In this document: positions 11,835 through 23,872 of the stretch, piece after piece
Layout of the letters: each line of letters starts with the position of its first letter
Position numbering within the stretch: the first letter of the stretch is position 1
Assembly: GCA_025716855.1 (NCBI GenBank)
Contig: JAIXMQ010000001.1
Coordinates: 372,001 to 436,000, forward strand
Origin: Pilaira anomala
Lineage: Eukaryota > Mucoromycota > Mucoromycetes > Mucorales > Mucoraceae
Reading direction: 5' to 3'
DNA length: 64,000 bases
Notes under the pieces: model-generated
What the model was told of the DNA's origin: nothing
The model's input: only the letters and a program-made list of their open reading frames with translations
Databases searched by the model: none
Position numbers and translations under genes: made by a program

Positions 11835-13205
11835 TTAGTTATTCATATCCAGTTGGGTATGATCAGGTCTCTTTTCATTTAAACGATCCCCTGTTACTGT
11901 TTCAACATTACTGCTCTGTTGGTTTTGTTCTTTTTCAATATCAGCAGCTAAAGTTGTGCCAACACCCGCACGTGTACCCCACCCAACTTCATGAAGAGTA
12001 AATAAGGCATAAACTTTCATCACCGCGAAATAATAATTAAACAAAAGCCAAGCAGGTAAATGAATGACATCCTGGGGCCTTTTAAAGAAATGAGGAATTA
12101 ATTTGAGTCCTCTAGTTAATAACAACCAACCGATATATGATACAATAATATTCCAAATAGGCAAAGGAGAATTAGTTGGTCCAGCAGATTGTTCTACAGC
12201 AAACACTGCCACAAGTATTGGTCCAGATAAAAGCGAGATTGGATTAAATATTTTATCCAACATCGTAAATGCAACAAACGGATGTCTACTCCAAATTTTT
12301 CTCTCAGTGAACAAGGACCGGAAATCTGATCTCCAAGTATTTCTTGTCCAACGCAAGACTTGTTTGATAAATCTCCAATTATCTTTAAATGTCGAGAACA
12401 GTTCAGCTTCAGGGCAAACTTGTACGAACGTATTCCAACCATGCGTCACCATCCAACGAGTCAAGAACTTATCATCTCCCGAATTTAAAGGATATTTTCC
12501 TAACCAAAGATCATTCTGAAACCCAAATTGAAAAGCAGGGTCTCTTAAGATCAACGTTCTATACGCTGCAGTACGTCCTGATAAACAACAGACGCCTCCA
12601 TCAATATGTGTAGATGCAGCAACTTCAATATTTCGAATCGTTAATCGAAATCCTGCAAGTACTTCCCAAACTGTTTGATGTCCATTTGGGTTCACTGCAT
12701 GCACTGTTTGACAAGTTCCTACTCCCCCCATTTTTAAATCTTCAAAACACGCAAGAATATATTGAAGCATCGTAGGTTTCCAAATCGCATCATCATCCGC
12801 AAACACCAATATTTCGGTTGACGTAGCATTCACACCTGCTACCATCTGAAGTCGCTTATTGGCCTTTGAAACTGTCAATACTCGAATTTTTTCGGGATTA
12901 ACCTCATTCGCTAACTCTTGTAAGGGCCCAAGCATAGATGTTTCCGTGATAATGATAATTTCTTTTGGATCACATGCAAGCCAGCTACGTGCTGCAATCT
13001 TAAATTCTTCTCCAGCATCAATAGTAGGCACAACAATAGTTACGTCTTGGGATGGGACATATGTTGGATTGGCTTTAGGTTGTACGGGCTCATATACCAT
13101 CCATGCAAGTACTTTAATAAAGTACCAAAGATATCTATAAAATCCAATGATTCCTAATGGTAGGAAAAAGGGTAACATCCCTAAATCATTTGTAAGATAA
13201 AGCAT
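11835..13205 (-). CDS. Family 2 glycosyltransferase, fungal Cps1/Gt2 (hyaluronan-synthase-like) type
   Basis: Single exon, 456 aa, ATG at 13205. An N-terminal membrane segment (about residues 10-36) precedes the catalytic domain. That domain contains VTIVVPTIDAGEE, the nucleotide-binding FADDDA, an SGDDKFLTRW acceptor motif and QVLRWTRNTWRS (QxxRW). Three or more C-terminal hydrophobic spans follow. This is the processive membrane GT2 architecture seen in Cps1 of Cryptococcus and Gt2 of filamentous ascomycetes, which affect capsule or hyphal surface polysaccharide. The sugar product here is unknown. The lack of introns is unusual beside its neighbours. The tail is hydrophilic (Gln/Asn-rich). 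Confidence 0.88.
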   Translation of the reverse strand: MLYLTNDLGMLPFFLPLGIIGFYRYLWYFIKVLAWMVYEPVQPKANPTYVPSQDVTIVVPTIDAGEEFKIAARSWLACDPKEIIIITETSMLGPLQELANEVNPEKIRVLTVSKANKRLQMVAGVNATSTEILVFADDDAIWKPTMLQYILACFEDLKMGGVGTCQTVHAVNPNGHQTVWEVLAGFRLTIRNIEVAASTHIDGGVCCLSGRTAAYRTLILRDPAFQFGFQNDLWLGKYPLNSGDDKFLTRWMVTHGWNTFVQVCPEAELFSTFKDNWRFIKQVLRWTRNTWRSDFRSLFTERKIWSRHPFVAFTMLDKIFNPISLLSGPILVAVFAVEQSAGPTNSPLPIWNIIVSYIGWLLLTRGLKLIPHFFKRPQDVIHLPAWLLFNYYFAVMKVYALFTLHEVGWGTRAGVGTTLAADIEKEQNQQSSNVETVTGDRLNEKRPDHTQLDMNN

Positions 13206-14370
13206 ATTTTTTTTTTAGCTATTGCTATTATTTAATAAACAGTAAAATAAAAAAACAGATCGTGAAGAATAGAAGAACAAAAGAAGAAAAGTAAAAAGAA
13301 AAGAAAAAAAAAAAAGAAGGTTTTTAAGATCTGAAGAGATAACCGAAAAATATGTATGATATACATAGGATTGTGCCACCGCATGTTTAGTGTATATAAA
13401 AATATATTATTAGCATGTATTAGTTGTATGAAAGAGTTATGTAAAAATAGGAGATGCATGATGGGTTTTAAGAAAAGACAAATATAAAGGGAACGGGGAT
13501 CATTTTTGGGGATCAAGGATTATTGAGGAGGAAATATACCGACAAACTTTATTTATGCTACCAAGTTTTTTCCCGGCCAACTAAATGACATATGCTCATT
13601 GAAATCACATAAATAACTAATCGATCAACCAAAATACTGATTTACTGATAGTCATATTATTTATATATGTACCTACTCGAATAACAGCAATGCACCTACA
13701 TAAATAAGAAGGAAACAAAGATCATATATGTACACTACAAGCTTAAAAGTAAACCACAATGAATACAAAGTTTACAGATGATAAACATCATCTCCTTTAT
13801 CTATATAAATATATAACTACTTTGTTATTATAATCTTCACCAGTCCCTTTCAGCTCCTTGCATTTTGTAATAAGAGATGTATGAATGTTAACTATAAACT
13901 TTCATATAATTATTATAATACAGCCAAAAAGATTTTTTTAATAATAAACATGTAGTTTAGAATAATTCGATGCTAATATAATCTTTATTCTGTTAACTAA
14001 CACACAATTTTTCTCGCTATTTATTCTAATATTTAATCTTAATTAGCCACCCTAACTACTTTTTTTTTTTTTTAGAAAAAAAACTGGTAGTTATCAGTTA
14101 TACCGTACTCAGGAGCTTTATTTTGCGCGTGTGTGTATACTCATATGCCTTTCTTAAAAAAGCTATATAAAAAAAAACTGGTTTGATACTTCTTAAAAGG
14201 ATACAGATTCTTAGTTCGTCACCATAATAAGATCAGCGAATAACAATAGCAATAATAAAAACAAAAACAAATATTTCAGGGCCACGTGTAAATAGCAAAC
14301 TGTCTTATTTGCTATTGTAAAATGAATCACTTTTTGAAGCACATTTACACAACATGACATGCATCAACTC

Positions 14371-14405
<35 letters not shown>

Positions 14406-14639
14406 AGAAAGTAGTTGGGAGGGTAGCACCGGCTTAAGCGAAGCCAAGTTGAGCTACCCAAAGCAAAAAATTATGCGCTCGATATGTCTTGATTGCCATA
14501 CCGCAAGAGTAAATCAAGACTCTTGTCACACTGGTTTCAAACAAGAAAACAAAGTGACGCGCCCTTTTTTACAGGTCACAAGCGTTTTTCGAGAGCAAAT
14601 CTATCCATTTTAATTGCCATTACCAACTTGTGGGTATTC
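13206..14639. other. Divergent intergenic region GT2 / IPK1
   Basis: About 1.4 kb, A+T-rich, with no convincing gene. It contains a T31 tract (about 14371-14401) and two adjacent inverted repeats at 14421-14459 and 14487-14519, listed separately. An apparent reading frame start at 14493 is TTG and is not accepted as the IPK1 start. Confidence 0.6.
14421..14519. other. Two adjacent stem-loop-forming inverted repeats upstream of IPK1
   Basis: Outer stem GGGTAGC (14421-14427) pairs with GCTACCC (14453-14459). It encloses a second stem GGCTT (14431-14435) with AAGCC (14441-14445). A separate stem TCTTGATT (14487-14494) pairs with AATCAAGA (14512-14519). The block is GC-richer than its surroundings and follows a long T tract. 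It could be a structured 5' leader, a short non-coding RNA or a MITE end. It does not fit a tRNA or an snRNA that I know. Confidence 0.55.
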
Positions 14640-16009
14640 ATGATTCCATTTTTAAGCAAATCTGTTGAAGCAGACAATTGGACCTACTTAGCTGAAGGGA
14701 ACCTAAATTTAGTCGTGATATATAGGGGAAGCGATCCTGATTATGTAAGTTACCACAATGTCTTATTTCGATACTATTTTTAATTAAAAACAAAAGAAAG
14801 GTAAAGTTTTACGTGTTGTAAAGAGTTCCAAAAATGAAAAAGAACCCACACAAGACACCGTTATTTTCAAAAAACAGTTCTCAGAAAAAGTAATTCGACA
14901 GCTTTTAGGCGAAGATTATGTTGTACCCATGGTAATGTCGAGTCAAACCGCAATCTTGACTACTCTAACTTTTGTCTGTAGTTTCCTGTTCATACTTCAG
15001 TTGAGTTTCTGCAACAATTAGCTTACAATGTCGAACCTCATAGACCTACATTTCGGACCAGTAGACAGATAGTTGTCGATTTACCAACTTCTTTTATTTT
15101 ACCAGACTTAACCCAAGTATGGTCTAAATCTCCTACACTGACCTTTGAGTTAAAGGTAAAATGCAATAAATGTGTAATAACTCAAGAGTGTCTAAATATA
15201 TACTTTAATAGCCAAAATGGGGATTCAAACCTAATTCTTCTTTTATCAACGACTTGAACAGCAATAAAAAAAGAACTACCTGTCGATTCTGCATGCATTC
15301 TTATTTAAAACTCATTTCACAGGACTTTTGTCCTCTTGATCTTTACTCTGTGGATCTGGAAAGGGTGCGAAAGGCAGTAAATGCGTTACTAGAAACACCA
15401 TTACAGAAGACATTGTCTGTATCTATAAATGGAAAGAAAATATCACCAGAGTCTGAAATGAATCAACAATTGTTCGTAGCTTTTGTCAAATACGATGGAA
15501 ATTATAACGCATTATTACAGGATATATTGGTACATATTCTTATAAATGATCCAATTTTAAGAATCTTGAAGAATTTACAAGAGCGTCTGGATGAATTAGA
15601 TGTAGAAGGAATTTACGCTCTTTGTCAAAATAATACCGATCATTACGCTTTAGTAACAGATGATATAAATGTTTGGATGGACGTTGTCGATCGTTTCCAA
15701 AGGCGATGCCAAATGAACACACCTTTCAAAAGTGATTCAATACAACAAATAGACGAACAAAGACAGAGAATCTATGAATATATTTTATCCATGACATTCA
15801 AAGATTGTTCTCTTATGATTAATGTTACACCTAATACAGCTATCAACACTAAAACAATCACTCTTTCAAATGGATTATCTTTTCAATACGAAATCAAAGT
15901 TATCGACACTGATTTGAAAAATATAAAAAAAATACCTTATTGGTTTGATTTAGATCAATCAATTGTAAAAAATGCATTAGAAACTAAATTTGATAAAGAA
16001 TGTCTCTAA
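14640..16009 (+). CDS. IPK1: Inositol-pentakisphosphate 2-kinase
   Basis: Four exons, 14640-14744, 14797-14931, 14982-15155 and 15212-16009, give 403 aa. The ATG at 14640 begins MIPFLSKSVEADNWTYLAEG. NWTYLAEGNLNLVVIY followed by KGKVLRVVK is the N-lobe ATP-binding region of the Ins_P5_2-kin family. FELKPKWGFKPN is its signature EIKPKWGF-like motif, followed by the CRFCMHSYLK zinc/structural motif. The enzyme phosphorylates InsP5 at the 2-position to make InsP6 (phytate), needed for mRNA export and as the precursor of inositol pyrophosphates. Introns of 52, 50 and 56 nt are GT-AG. The family call is secure; nothing suggests inactivation. Confidence 0.93.
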
Positions 16010-17142
16010 CAACAATAATAAAGGATTAGGATACACCTCATTTGTTACCCGGTTTAAGGATTTCAGATGTTGGTACGCATTTAAAAAAATACCGCGCCAA
16101 TTAGTTACTTGGGCGCCGTCAGCTGACTTTATTCGATCACTCCACGCGAAAAGCCAATTTCCAGACTCGGGGTTTCTTACTTAAAGGAATTCCCTAGTCA
16201 TAAGGGTTCATCGTTACACTGCCTGCTGGCGTCAGTTCACGTATCACAATTCCACATATTGATCGGGAAAGGTATATGGAGTAAAATTATCTCGACTGAC
16301 TAAAATGCTGCACACAGAGACGAATATAGACATTTGGCATGCTTAATTTTATTATTTTTGGTAATTTCTGCATATATTACTAACGTATGTGAATTTTAGT
16401 AACAATTATCTGTTTGTACCATGCAACAAAATGTTAGATATATTCAAAAGCGATAATTTTTGTTAATCATTCGAAAGAAAATATTGTGATGTAAAGCATA
16501 TAGGTTACTTCGATTTTCTATAGGTTTATCAGTGTTTATATAATTCATTACAAAAAATATATACGTGTAGTTACACACATGGGACTACTTCAATATGTAG
16601 TCCGTTAACAGATAAATCATTTGTATCACTTCTTACATTTTGTTTGTGCTATATCATACAATACTGTTTGTAATATTAGTTATTCGGTTGATAAATTTAC
16701 TTCAGTTATAGAAAATTTTCTCTTACATACACAAGAGAAAAATTATACCGTAATGCGGATACCTATAAAGTATGTTAAAGCACAAAAAAAAACTTATTGG
16801 AATAGTTATAGTTCTTAGTTAATTGGTAAACAGATTTTAAAAAACAGAAAATACCCTGTGTTTTTTACATTAAAAAAGGGTACGTAGTATTGTTACTTTT
16901 TTCCCGCCCAGTGGTACTGCTTACGTAACTATTAATTTAATAAAAGTAGGACTTGATTGTACTTCCTTTAAAACTTTATAAGTATTACGTAGCACGTACA
17001 TTTGAGCTCTACTAGCAAAAACACTTCTTTATTTCTATGGCTATAATATATATGTCACATGTAGAGTATATAATAAGTTCGATACACATCATATACATCT
17101 CTTATAGATATTACATTCTTTACGTTTTTAATTTATTGACAG

Positions 17143-17270
17143 ATCCCTAAACCCCTTAAAACTACTTCTAATCACTTTCCAGATGTTTCTGATGATGAAA
17201 ATGACTTAATTACTGTCATGATGTCCCAACGTGAGATTTTTAAAATCTCCTTTGCGATTTTTTACTCTCG
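17143..17270 (+). pseudogene. Relic of exon 5 of the HAD-like gene at 27550-28778
   Basis: After an acceptor-like TTATTGACAG, the + strand reads HFPDVSDDENDLITVMMSQ. This parallels HIPDVSVNGKELFTIMMSE of the intact HAD gene (28094 onward). The DNA match is closer still: CCAGATGTTTCTG is identical, and ATTACT..TCATGATGTC aligns with TTTACT..TTATGATGTC. No other exon is recognisable nearby. The relic lies left of the lipase array and the intact gene lies right of it. Confidence 0.6.
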
Positions 17271-18686
17271 AGGGGTCATTCTTGGAACGAAATGTGTATA
17301 AAGAATATCTTAGTTAGTTAGTTAATGAACCGAAAACTGGTATATACTGGGGATAAATATAGTTTATAACCACTTCCTCTGTATATGAGGGTTTAATTGA
17401 ATATAGAGCAAAACAGCTCGAACTAAATATACGGTAGAGCAACTGAAAAGGTTACCTAAATATAGTCAATATATAGTAAAACTCGGTACCTTGGAAACGC
17501 ACTCTATTACTCTAAGGCATATCGGAAGTACTAATATAATGTCATTGGATATGTCGGTGCAACATGAACTCTCCCAGAGAGTAACTTTTTTCTGCTTTGA
17601 GAATCTAGTTGATAAGGGTTTTATGTTCATTTATTCGTTGATCCATATTGATTCCTAAAGATTACATTAGAAATTATTGCCTCTCCTAAAATGTTACTAC
17701 CATACATCCTTTAGTTATCAAAAAAATACCTTACTACCTGCTTCATATAGCTTTACTTTCTTTTCGTTATATTTTTTCTTGTGGTATTCAAGAAAGGCTT
17801 ACTTGGTATTTTTTTTCTTGAAATTTATTTAATTTCAACCTCTTACGCTGTAATACAAACCCTGTTGTATTCTATTGAGCATTGAATTCCATTGAACGTT
17901 GCAATTAACTTCTTTTTGTATTCTGCTGGAAGTTGGTGCCGGTCTATTTATGTAACGTGAATACAAGTACCCTCCTCAGTGCTAGCTAGATATAAACGCA
18001 ACTGATGTTATTACACACATTTTTATAAGCTACATGTATAAGCATCAATTTTTATATCTTCTAAACATAAATTTTTATCCAAAATTACACCTATTGTAGG
18101 TGAAATGATAATGTATTATTTGAAAGTCCATCAACTGTTTATCTCTCTAATTTTTGTGCCAACAAATGAGAACTTATACTCATTAATGTAACATTTTTTT
18201 TTTTTTTTTTTTTTTTGATTATTTCCAAATTGATGAACGATGTTGGGACAAATAAAAGTTTGTTGGGTTTGTACTTTCGGACATCTTTAAAAAACATATG
18301 ATTGTAACTATATTGTACTATACTCTTTTTTTTTTATATACATATATGCCTAACTCGTATCTTTGGGATTTTTTTATTAGATAATATAGACTTCGTATTA
18401 TGCTCCACTTTTGTTTTCCTTTCTGGATAGGAATTGTCATTCTAGGCAAATACCATGACCACCTTTCACTTTTAATAAGATTGTAGGCTATCCAAAATCA
18501 AGTGTACTACGCTTAGAAATCTCTATTTAGGTCAGGTGAAACATATTATATCTGCTTTACATAGGTCTCACTTATTAACTAAAAATACTTGGTTATTTAT
18601 TTCAGGGAACGGAAGACACTTTGCTTATTGAACTGTATTCTTTTTCATAATTTTATCCTTACAAATCCTTTCTTCCTTTTCCGCAG

Positions 18687-18752
18687 CCACAGTAGTGATC
18701 GTTTCACTAACTACAATTCGATCTGTACCTTTTCATGTCATACATTAAACCT
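18687..18752 (+). promoter_or_regulatory. Shared lipase upstream element, copy 1
   Basis: Contains TGATCGTTTCACT followed by AATTCGATCTGTAC, about 465 bp upstream of lipase 1. The same block stands upstream of lipases 2 and 3. GATCG and CGATC form an inverted pair. A second shared block, ATTGTCATTCTAGGCAAATA, lies at about 18434 and again at about 21557. Function is inferred only from conservation among paralogous promoters. Confidence 0.55.
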
Positions 18753-19160
18753 TTGCAAATTTCTACGTTACTGATCATATATCCTTGGTGTTACATGTTA
18801 CACATGTGGTTTGCAATGACTTCGATATACTGCTATTTGAAACAAATTAAAGCAAAGCAAAGCAAAAAGGTGACCTTTTAAGGTAACTTTCTATGTTACT
18901 GAGCATCTGATCCTTTTTAACGAAAGTTTTTTTTTGCAATAGTTTTTCGTAAAATTTACACACGCGTTATAAAAAGAAACTCAAGTATCTCAAATTTATA
19001 AATTTGACAGGTTTAAATATAAGTATAAAAGAAAAACAAAATTCTCTATTTTTATTATTATTACAATCTCTACTTTCTCCTTCTTTCTTTTTTCTCTAAA
19101 TACATCATCATTCCATTTCATTTTAATTTAATTAACTAATCTAATTTAATCCAAGTTACA

Positions 19161-20554
19161 ATGGTCTCATTTACCTCTATTACCCAAGGTGTCGCTCTCG
19201 TCGCTATTATGATGCTGAGCGTATCTAATGCTGCTCCTCTTCTTGAAGAAGTTACTACTGATGCTGTTCCTCATGTTGATGACAGCAATTTTGTTAAATT
19301 TGATTTCCCTCCTATTATTACCACACGTACTGCTCCTGTTAAACAACCTCTCTTTCTTGGTGACCTTAATGCTGAAGTTGAAAGTATTGAATTAAATAAA
19401 AATTGGTATGTTAAACATAATGGCAATGCTACTCTTATTGACAAACGTGCTACCGATCCTGAGACTGTTGCTGGTTTGACAATGGTTGTTCCTGCTAACG
19501 CCCCTCCTGTTGTTACGGCTGCTTCTACTGCAATTGTCGCAGCAACTTCCGCTCAGATAACTGAATTCAGACATCATGCTGCTTTGTCAGCAACTACATA
19601 CTGTGATAGTGTTGTCATGTCAGGATTATGGACCTGTACTAACTGTAAAAAATATGTCCCAGATGGTAAGCTCATTGTTACATTTAATTCTGCTATTAGA
19701 GAGATTGGTGGTTACGTATTGAGAAGTGATAATAAAAAGACAATCTATCTTGTATTCCGTGGATCCCACAATTGGAAAAACTGGGTTGTCGTAAGTACAT
19801 TTATTTTAATCGCAAAGACCGGGAGCTCACCTTATCGTTTTTTTAAATAGAATTTTGACTTTATTAAAACCAGTTACACACCTGTATCTGGTGCCACTGT
19901 TCATGGTGGATTTTATAAGGCATATAAAGAAGTTTCAAGCTATTTTTATGCTAAGCTTTTAGCGCAACACAAAGCATATCCTGGCTATAAAGTTGTTGTT
20001 ACTGGGTATTAATAGTTAGTAATCCCTTTGAACTTCATTTTTTTAACTTTATTTATAATAGTCATTCCCTTGGTGGTGCTCAAGCTTTACTTGCTACTAT
20101 GGATCTTTATCAACGTATTGCTACTTTGAACACTAGTAACTTAAAACTCTATTCTCATGGTGCTCCTCGTGTTGGTAATGATCAATTTGCCTACTATGTT
20201 GACTATACTGGTCTCACAATTTATCGTACCGTATTTGATCGTGATATTGTTCCTCATCTTCCCCCTCAAGCTTTTGGTTTCCTCCACCCTGGTGTTGAGG
20301 TTTGGGCTAGGACTGGTACCTCAGCCAGTAAGTATATTTAACATTTCTGTATAATGGATTTCAGCTAATTTCATTATTCTTAGAAATTTGCAACCCTAAT
20401 ATCGAAACCAAGAAATGCTCAAACTCCATTGTACCTTTTACTAGTTTTGAGGACCACAGAACGTAAGTTGTAACTCTTTTTTTTTTCTTGCATGATAGTT
20501 TAATAACATAATTGCTATAGTTACTTTACTATGGAACAAGGAGCATGCATCTAA
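19161..20554 (+). CDS. Secreted triacylglycerol lipase 1 (Rhizopus-type, Lipase_3)
   Basis: Five exons, 19161-19790, 19851-20005, 20062-20327, 20384-20462 and 20521-20554, give 387 aa. A signal peptide (MVSFTSITQGVALVAIMMLS...SNA) is followed by a propeptide and an alpha/beta-hydrolase domain. The nucleophile is Ser264 in GHSLGG, Asp323 lies in DRDIVPH, and His375 lies in EDHRT. Ser-Asp spacing is 59 residues, as in Rhizopus lipase. Conserved Cys residues sit in CTNCKKYVPDG, CNPN, KKC and the C-terminal GACI. It hydrolyses extracellular triglycerides after propeptide removal. TATA-like TATAAAAG is at about 19024. It differs most from the other two copies (VDDSNFVKFDF, an NFDFIKTSYTP segment and a longer propeptide), so it is the most diverged member. 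Confidence 0.95.
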
Positions 20555-22491
20555 TAATATAAGTTATCCTGGTGCTACATATTATTTAACATAATTATTT
20601 TATTAATAAACTATATAATATTTTTTTAAAAACTATTTTTTTTTTTTGTCTTTGTTTTTACTAATGATCTAAAAAATAAAATTATTATATGGATTGATAC
20701 AATCGCATAAAAAAGTTATTTGTTACGAAAAAGCGGGTTTATTCAAGGATAAAAGTTTTCATTCACAGGTTATTTTACTAAGTTGTTAAAGTAAAATAAT
20801 TGAAGCCATAGAATGAGTCTAAAATCTTGCGAACACTTAAAAGCTTTCATTTACAAAAAAAAATATCCTTGAGCAATTTGTATATATGTAACTAAAAAAA
20901 AAAAAAATTCTTAAGGATTTAAGTCGTCTTCAGTTTCAACTGTCCCTCTTCATGCTTTTTTATTAGAAAATGAGATATTCCCGATTTGTCTTCGTTATTC
21001 TTTAACAGTGACTGATTGATTTAATTCGGGTGGTTCTTTTTTTTTTCTGGATATAAGCTTACATAAGAATAGATAAGCATCATAATAGTTTAAGCTTTCC
21101 ACCCTCCTGCATATTTTGTATTCGATTAAATTAGGTTTCTGAATGACTTTCACTGTAAAGTGCATATCAAGACTGATATTACGGGATTTATATATGTAGA
21201 TATTAACAATAATTAAAACAGTTTGCTAGTAATAAAACATCAGTTTACAACATTATACTGTATATAGAAAGCGATAGTGAATTGGCTACTATTCTTCTAT
21301 TTTTTTTAAGTATTCATACATACAAAATAAAATTTGCATTGGTAAAAGTAACACACTTTCATTAAGACACTGCCAGGCAATGATTAGTGTTCCTGATTTT
21401 GGACAGTCGGGGAAAAGAACTAACTAAATACACATTTAATATTTATTCTTGTCATAATTTTTTGATAGATAAAAATTCTATCTTTCATATTTTTCCATGA
21501 TTAAAGATATTCGCGATGATATGTTTCTTTTTTTTTGTTTCCTTTTTAGATAAGAATTGTCATTCTAGGCAAATATGTATCATGCCCCTGATTAATTTAT
21601 GGTACAGCGCTAGGCTCTCGAGAAATATACAATTGTCTGTAAAGTATAGAAAAAGGCTTTCTGTCCGGTGATTTATTATTCACAATTAGAAATTATGGAA
21701 ACATTACACTTTCTTCATGTCCCTCACTTGACTAAAAATTAAATTCTAACCTGGCATAACTTTTTTCAAGAGAAATATGTAACATATGTAGATATTTTAA
21801 GTATTTTTAATTTTTCAAAACGACTTCACGGCATAATGCATAAAGGCCCTATATTATTAAAATACAAACGAAAATTTCGTTACAAACGCGTTTGTATATG
21901 CTTCTGTTGTCACACTAATGATCGTTTCACTGCAATACGATCTGTACCCATTTCGCGTTATACAATTGAGTCAATGTCTTACTCTAGCTGCAATGATATA
22001 ACGCAAGACAAAAAAAGGAGTTTTATATAGCCACTTTTTCTATATTTAATATGTCGCACCTACAGATATTATTAATAATGAGCTGAAATACTCGTAAACA
22101 AACAGGGTAGTAGATAATAGTGATCTATTTAACTGCAATTGCTTAAAATCTAAAGGCTTAACAGAAAGATGAATAAAATAAACAGCTCCTAGTAAAAATA
22201 AAAGGATTTAAAATATTTAATTTATTACCTAATAAAGAATACAATATATTTCTAATATACACCTGATACATTTTTACGAAAGTCTTACTTGTAATAGTTT
22301 TGTGTACCACCGTTATTAATATTTACGCATGTGTGTTTAACCTGAGAACCACAAGGTGGATTCTGTTTGACAGATTTTTAAATTATGTATATAAAGACTA
22401 ACGTACATTCGTTTTTTTTATTTTTATAACAAACTTTTCTTTGCTATTCAAATAATAACCCCATCCAATCCTACCTTAATTTATTTTCTTC
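20555..22491. other. Intergenic spacer lipase 1 - lipase 2
   Basis: About 1.9 kb. The right half is colinear with the promoters of lipases 1 and 3 (blocks at about 21552-21575 and 21911-21965). TATATAAAG at about 22389 is a plausible TATA box. I see no gene. Confidence 0.6.
21911..21965 (+). promoter_or_regulatory. Shared lipase upstream element, copy 2
   Basis: CACACTAATGATCGTTTCAC then ATACGATCTGTACC and CGTTATACA, about 575 bp upstream of lipase 2. It matches copies 1 and 3 over about 55 bp while the flanks diverge. Confidence 0.55.
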
Positions 22492-23872
22492 ATGGTTTCA
22501 TTTGTCTCTATTGCTAAAGGTGTTACACTCATCATGATGGTTGGCTTGACCACTGCTGCACCTACTGCTAGTGATGTTCCTCATGTCGACGACAGTAATG
22601 TTGTTCCATTTACTCGTCCATCTTTTATTTCTACTCGTATTGTTCCTGTCAAAAACCCCGCTGTTATTGGTGATCTTACTGCTGAGGCCAATAGTGCCGA
22701 AATGAACAATGCTTGGGTCTCTGAACATGGTGGCAATTCTACTCTCTCCAGAAGTCGTACAGCAACTTACTCTGGTTTAACTATGGCTGTTCCTGAAAGT
22801 GCACCTCCTATCTCTATTGCTGCCGCTGCTGGTACTGTCCAGGCTACCTCGGCTCAAATCACTGAATACAGACATCATGCTGCTTTAGCTGCTACTTCTT
22901 ACTGTGATAGCGTTGTCATGTCAGGATTATGGACTTGTACTAACTGTAAAAAATATGTTCCAGATGGTAAGCTCATTGTTACTTTCAATTCGGCAGCTCA
23001 AGAAATTGGTGGATATGTCTTGAGAAGTGATATTAAAAAGACCATCTATCTTGTGTTCCGTGGATCTGCTAATACACAGAACTGGATTGTCGTAAGTATA
23101 ATAGTTTACGATTTTATTTGATTCCACCTTCTTTCACATATACCTAATATTTTACATAAATTAGAATGCTCAATTTGTCAGAGGTGACTATAAACCTGTT
23201 TCAGGTGCCAGTGTTCATATTGGCTTCTATAAAGCTTTCAATGATGTCGCTAGTTACTACTATTCTAAGCTTTTAGCTCAGCATAAAGCATATCCTGGCT
23301 ATAAAGTTATTGTTACTGGGTAAGCCATATTTTTTTCTAGTTTCATAAATTCTAATAGCCTTGCTTTATATTAGTCATTCACTTGGTGGTGCTCAAGCTT
23401 TACTTGCTACTATGGATCTTTATCAACGTATTGCTACTTTAAACACTAGTAATTTAATTCTTTATAGTCACGGCGCCCCTCGTACTGGTAACGATGAATT
23501 CGCCTACTATGTTGATTACACTGGCATTAAGAACTATCGTACTGTGTACAACCGTGATATTGTTCCTCATCTTCCTCCTCAAGCTATTGGTTATCTTCAT
23601 CCTGGTGTTGAAGTTTGGGCTCAGTCTGGAACTAGTGCTAGTACGTATATGAATCTTTATATATATTTACTTTAATCTCACACCCAATATCAATATAGCT
23701 ATCTGTACCCCTAATATCGAAGTCAAGACTTGTTCAAACTCTATTGTTCCTTTCACTAGCTTCGAAGATCACAGAACGTAAGTTGATGAATTTATATTTT
23801 TTTCTTTGATGGATAAAAATTATTAACCCACATTATAGCTATTTCACCATGGAACAGGGCACCTGTATTTAA
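22492..23872 (+). CDS. Secreted triacylglycerol lipase 2 (Rhizopus-type, Lipase_3)
   Basis: Exons 22492-23091, 23165-23319, 23375-23640, 23699-23777 and 23839-23872 give 377 aa. Intron positions and phases match lipases 1 and 3 exactly, supporting tandem duplication. Signal peptide MVSFVSIAKGVTLIMMVGLT; propeptide; VFRGSANTQNW; nucleophile Ser254 in GHSLGG; Asp in NRDIVPH; catalytic His in EDHRT; terminal CI. TATATAAAG is about 100 bp upstream. Predicted role is secreted fat hydrolysis. All catalytic residues are present, so it looks functional. Confidence 0.95.

Larger units (their letters stand above)
16010..19160. other. Gene-poor region upstream of the lipase array
   Basis: About 3.1 kb without an intact gene. 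The first ~280 bp are noticeably GC-richer than the rest. A relic of a HAD-gene exon lies at about 17143-17240 and lipase promoter elements at 18431-18752 (both listed). T tracts occur at 18191-18216. The short frames here are not supported by codon pattern or homology. Confidence 0.6.

Noticed and set aside
12103..12613. Several + strand frames inside the GT2 gene
   Set aside because: Antisense shadows of a well-supported glycosyltransferase.
14421..14459. Stem-loop considered as a tRNA on either strand
   Set aside because: No acceptor/anticodon/T-arm arrangement and no B-box sequence could be fitted.
16010..16290. GC-richer stretch after IPK1 as a possible transposon or RNA gene
   Set aside because: No coding pattern, terminal repeats or recognisable RNA core; only the short palindrome GTCAGCTGAC stands out.
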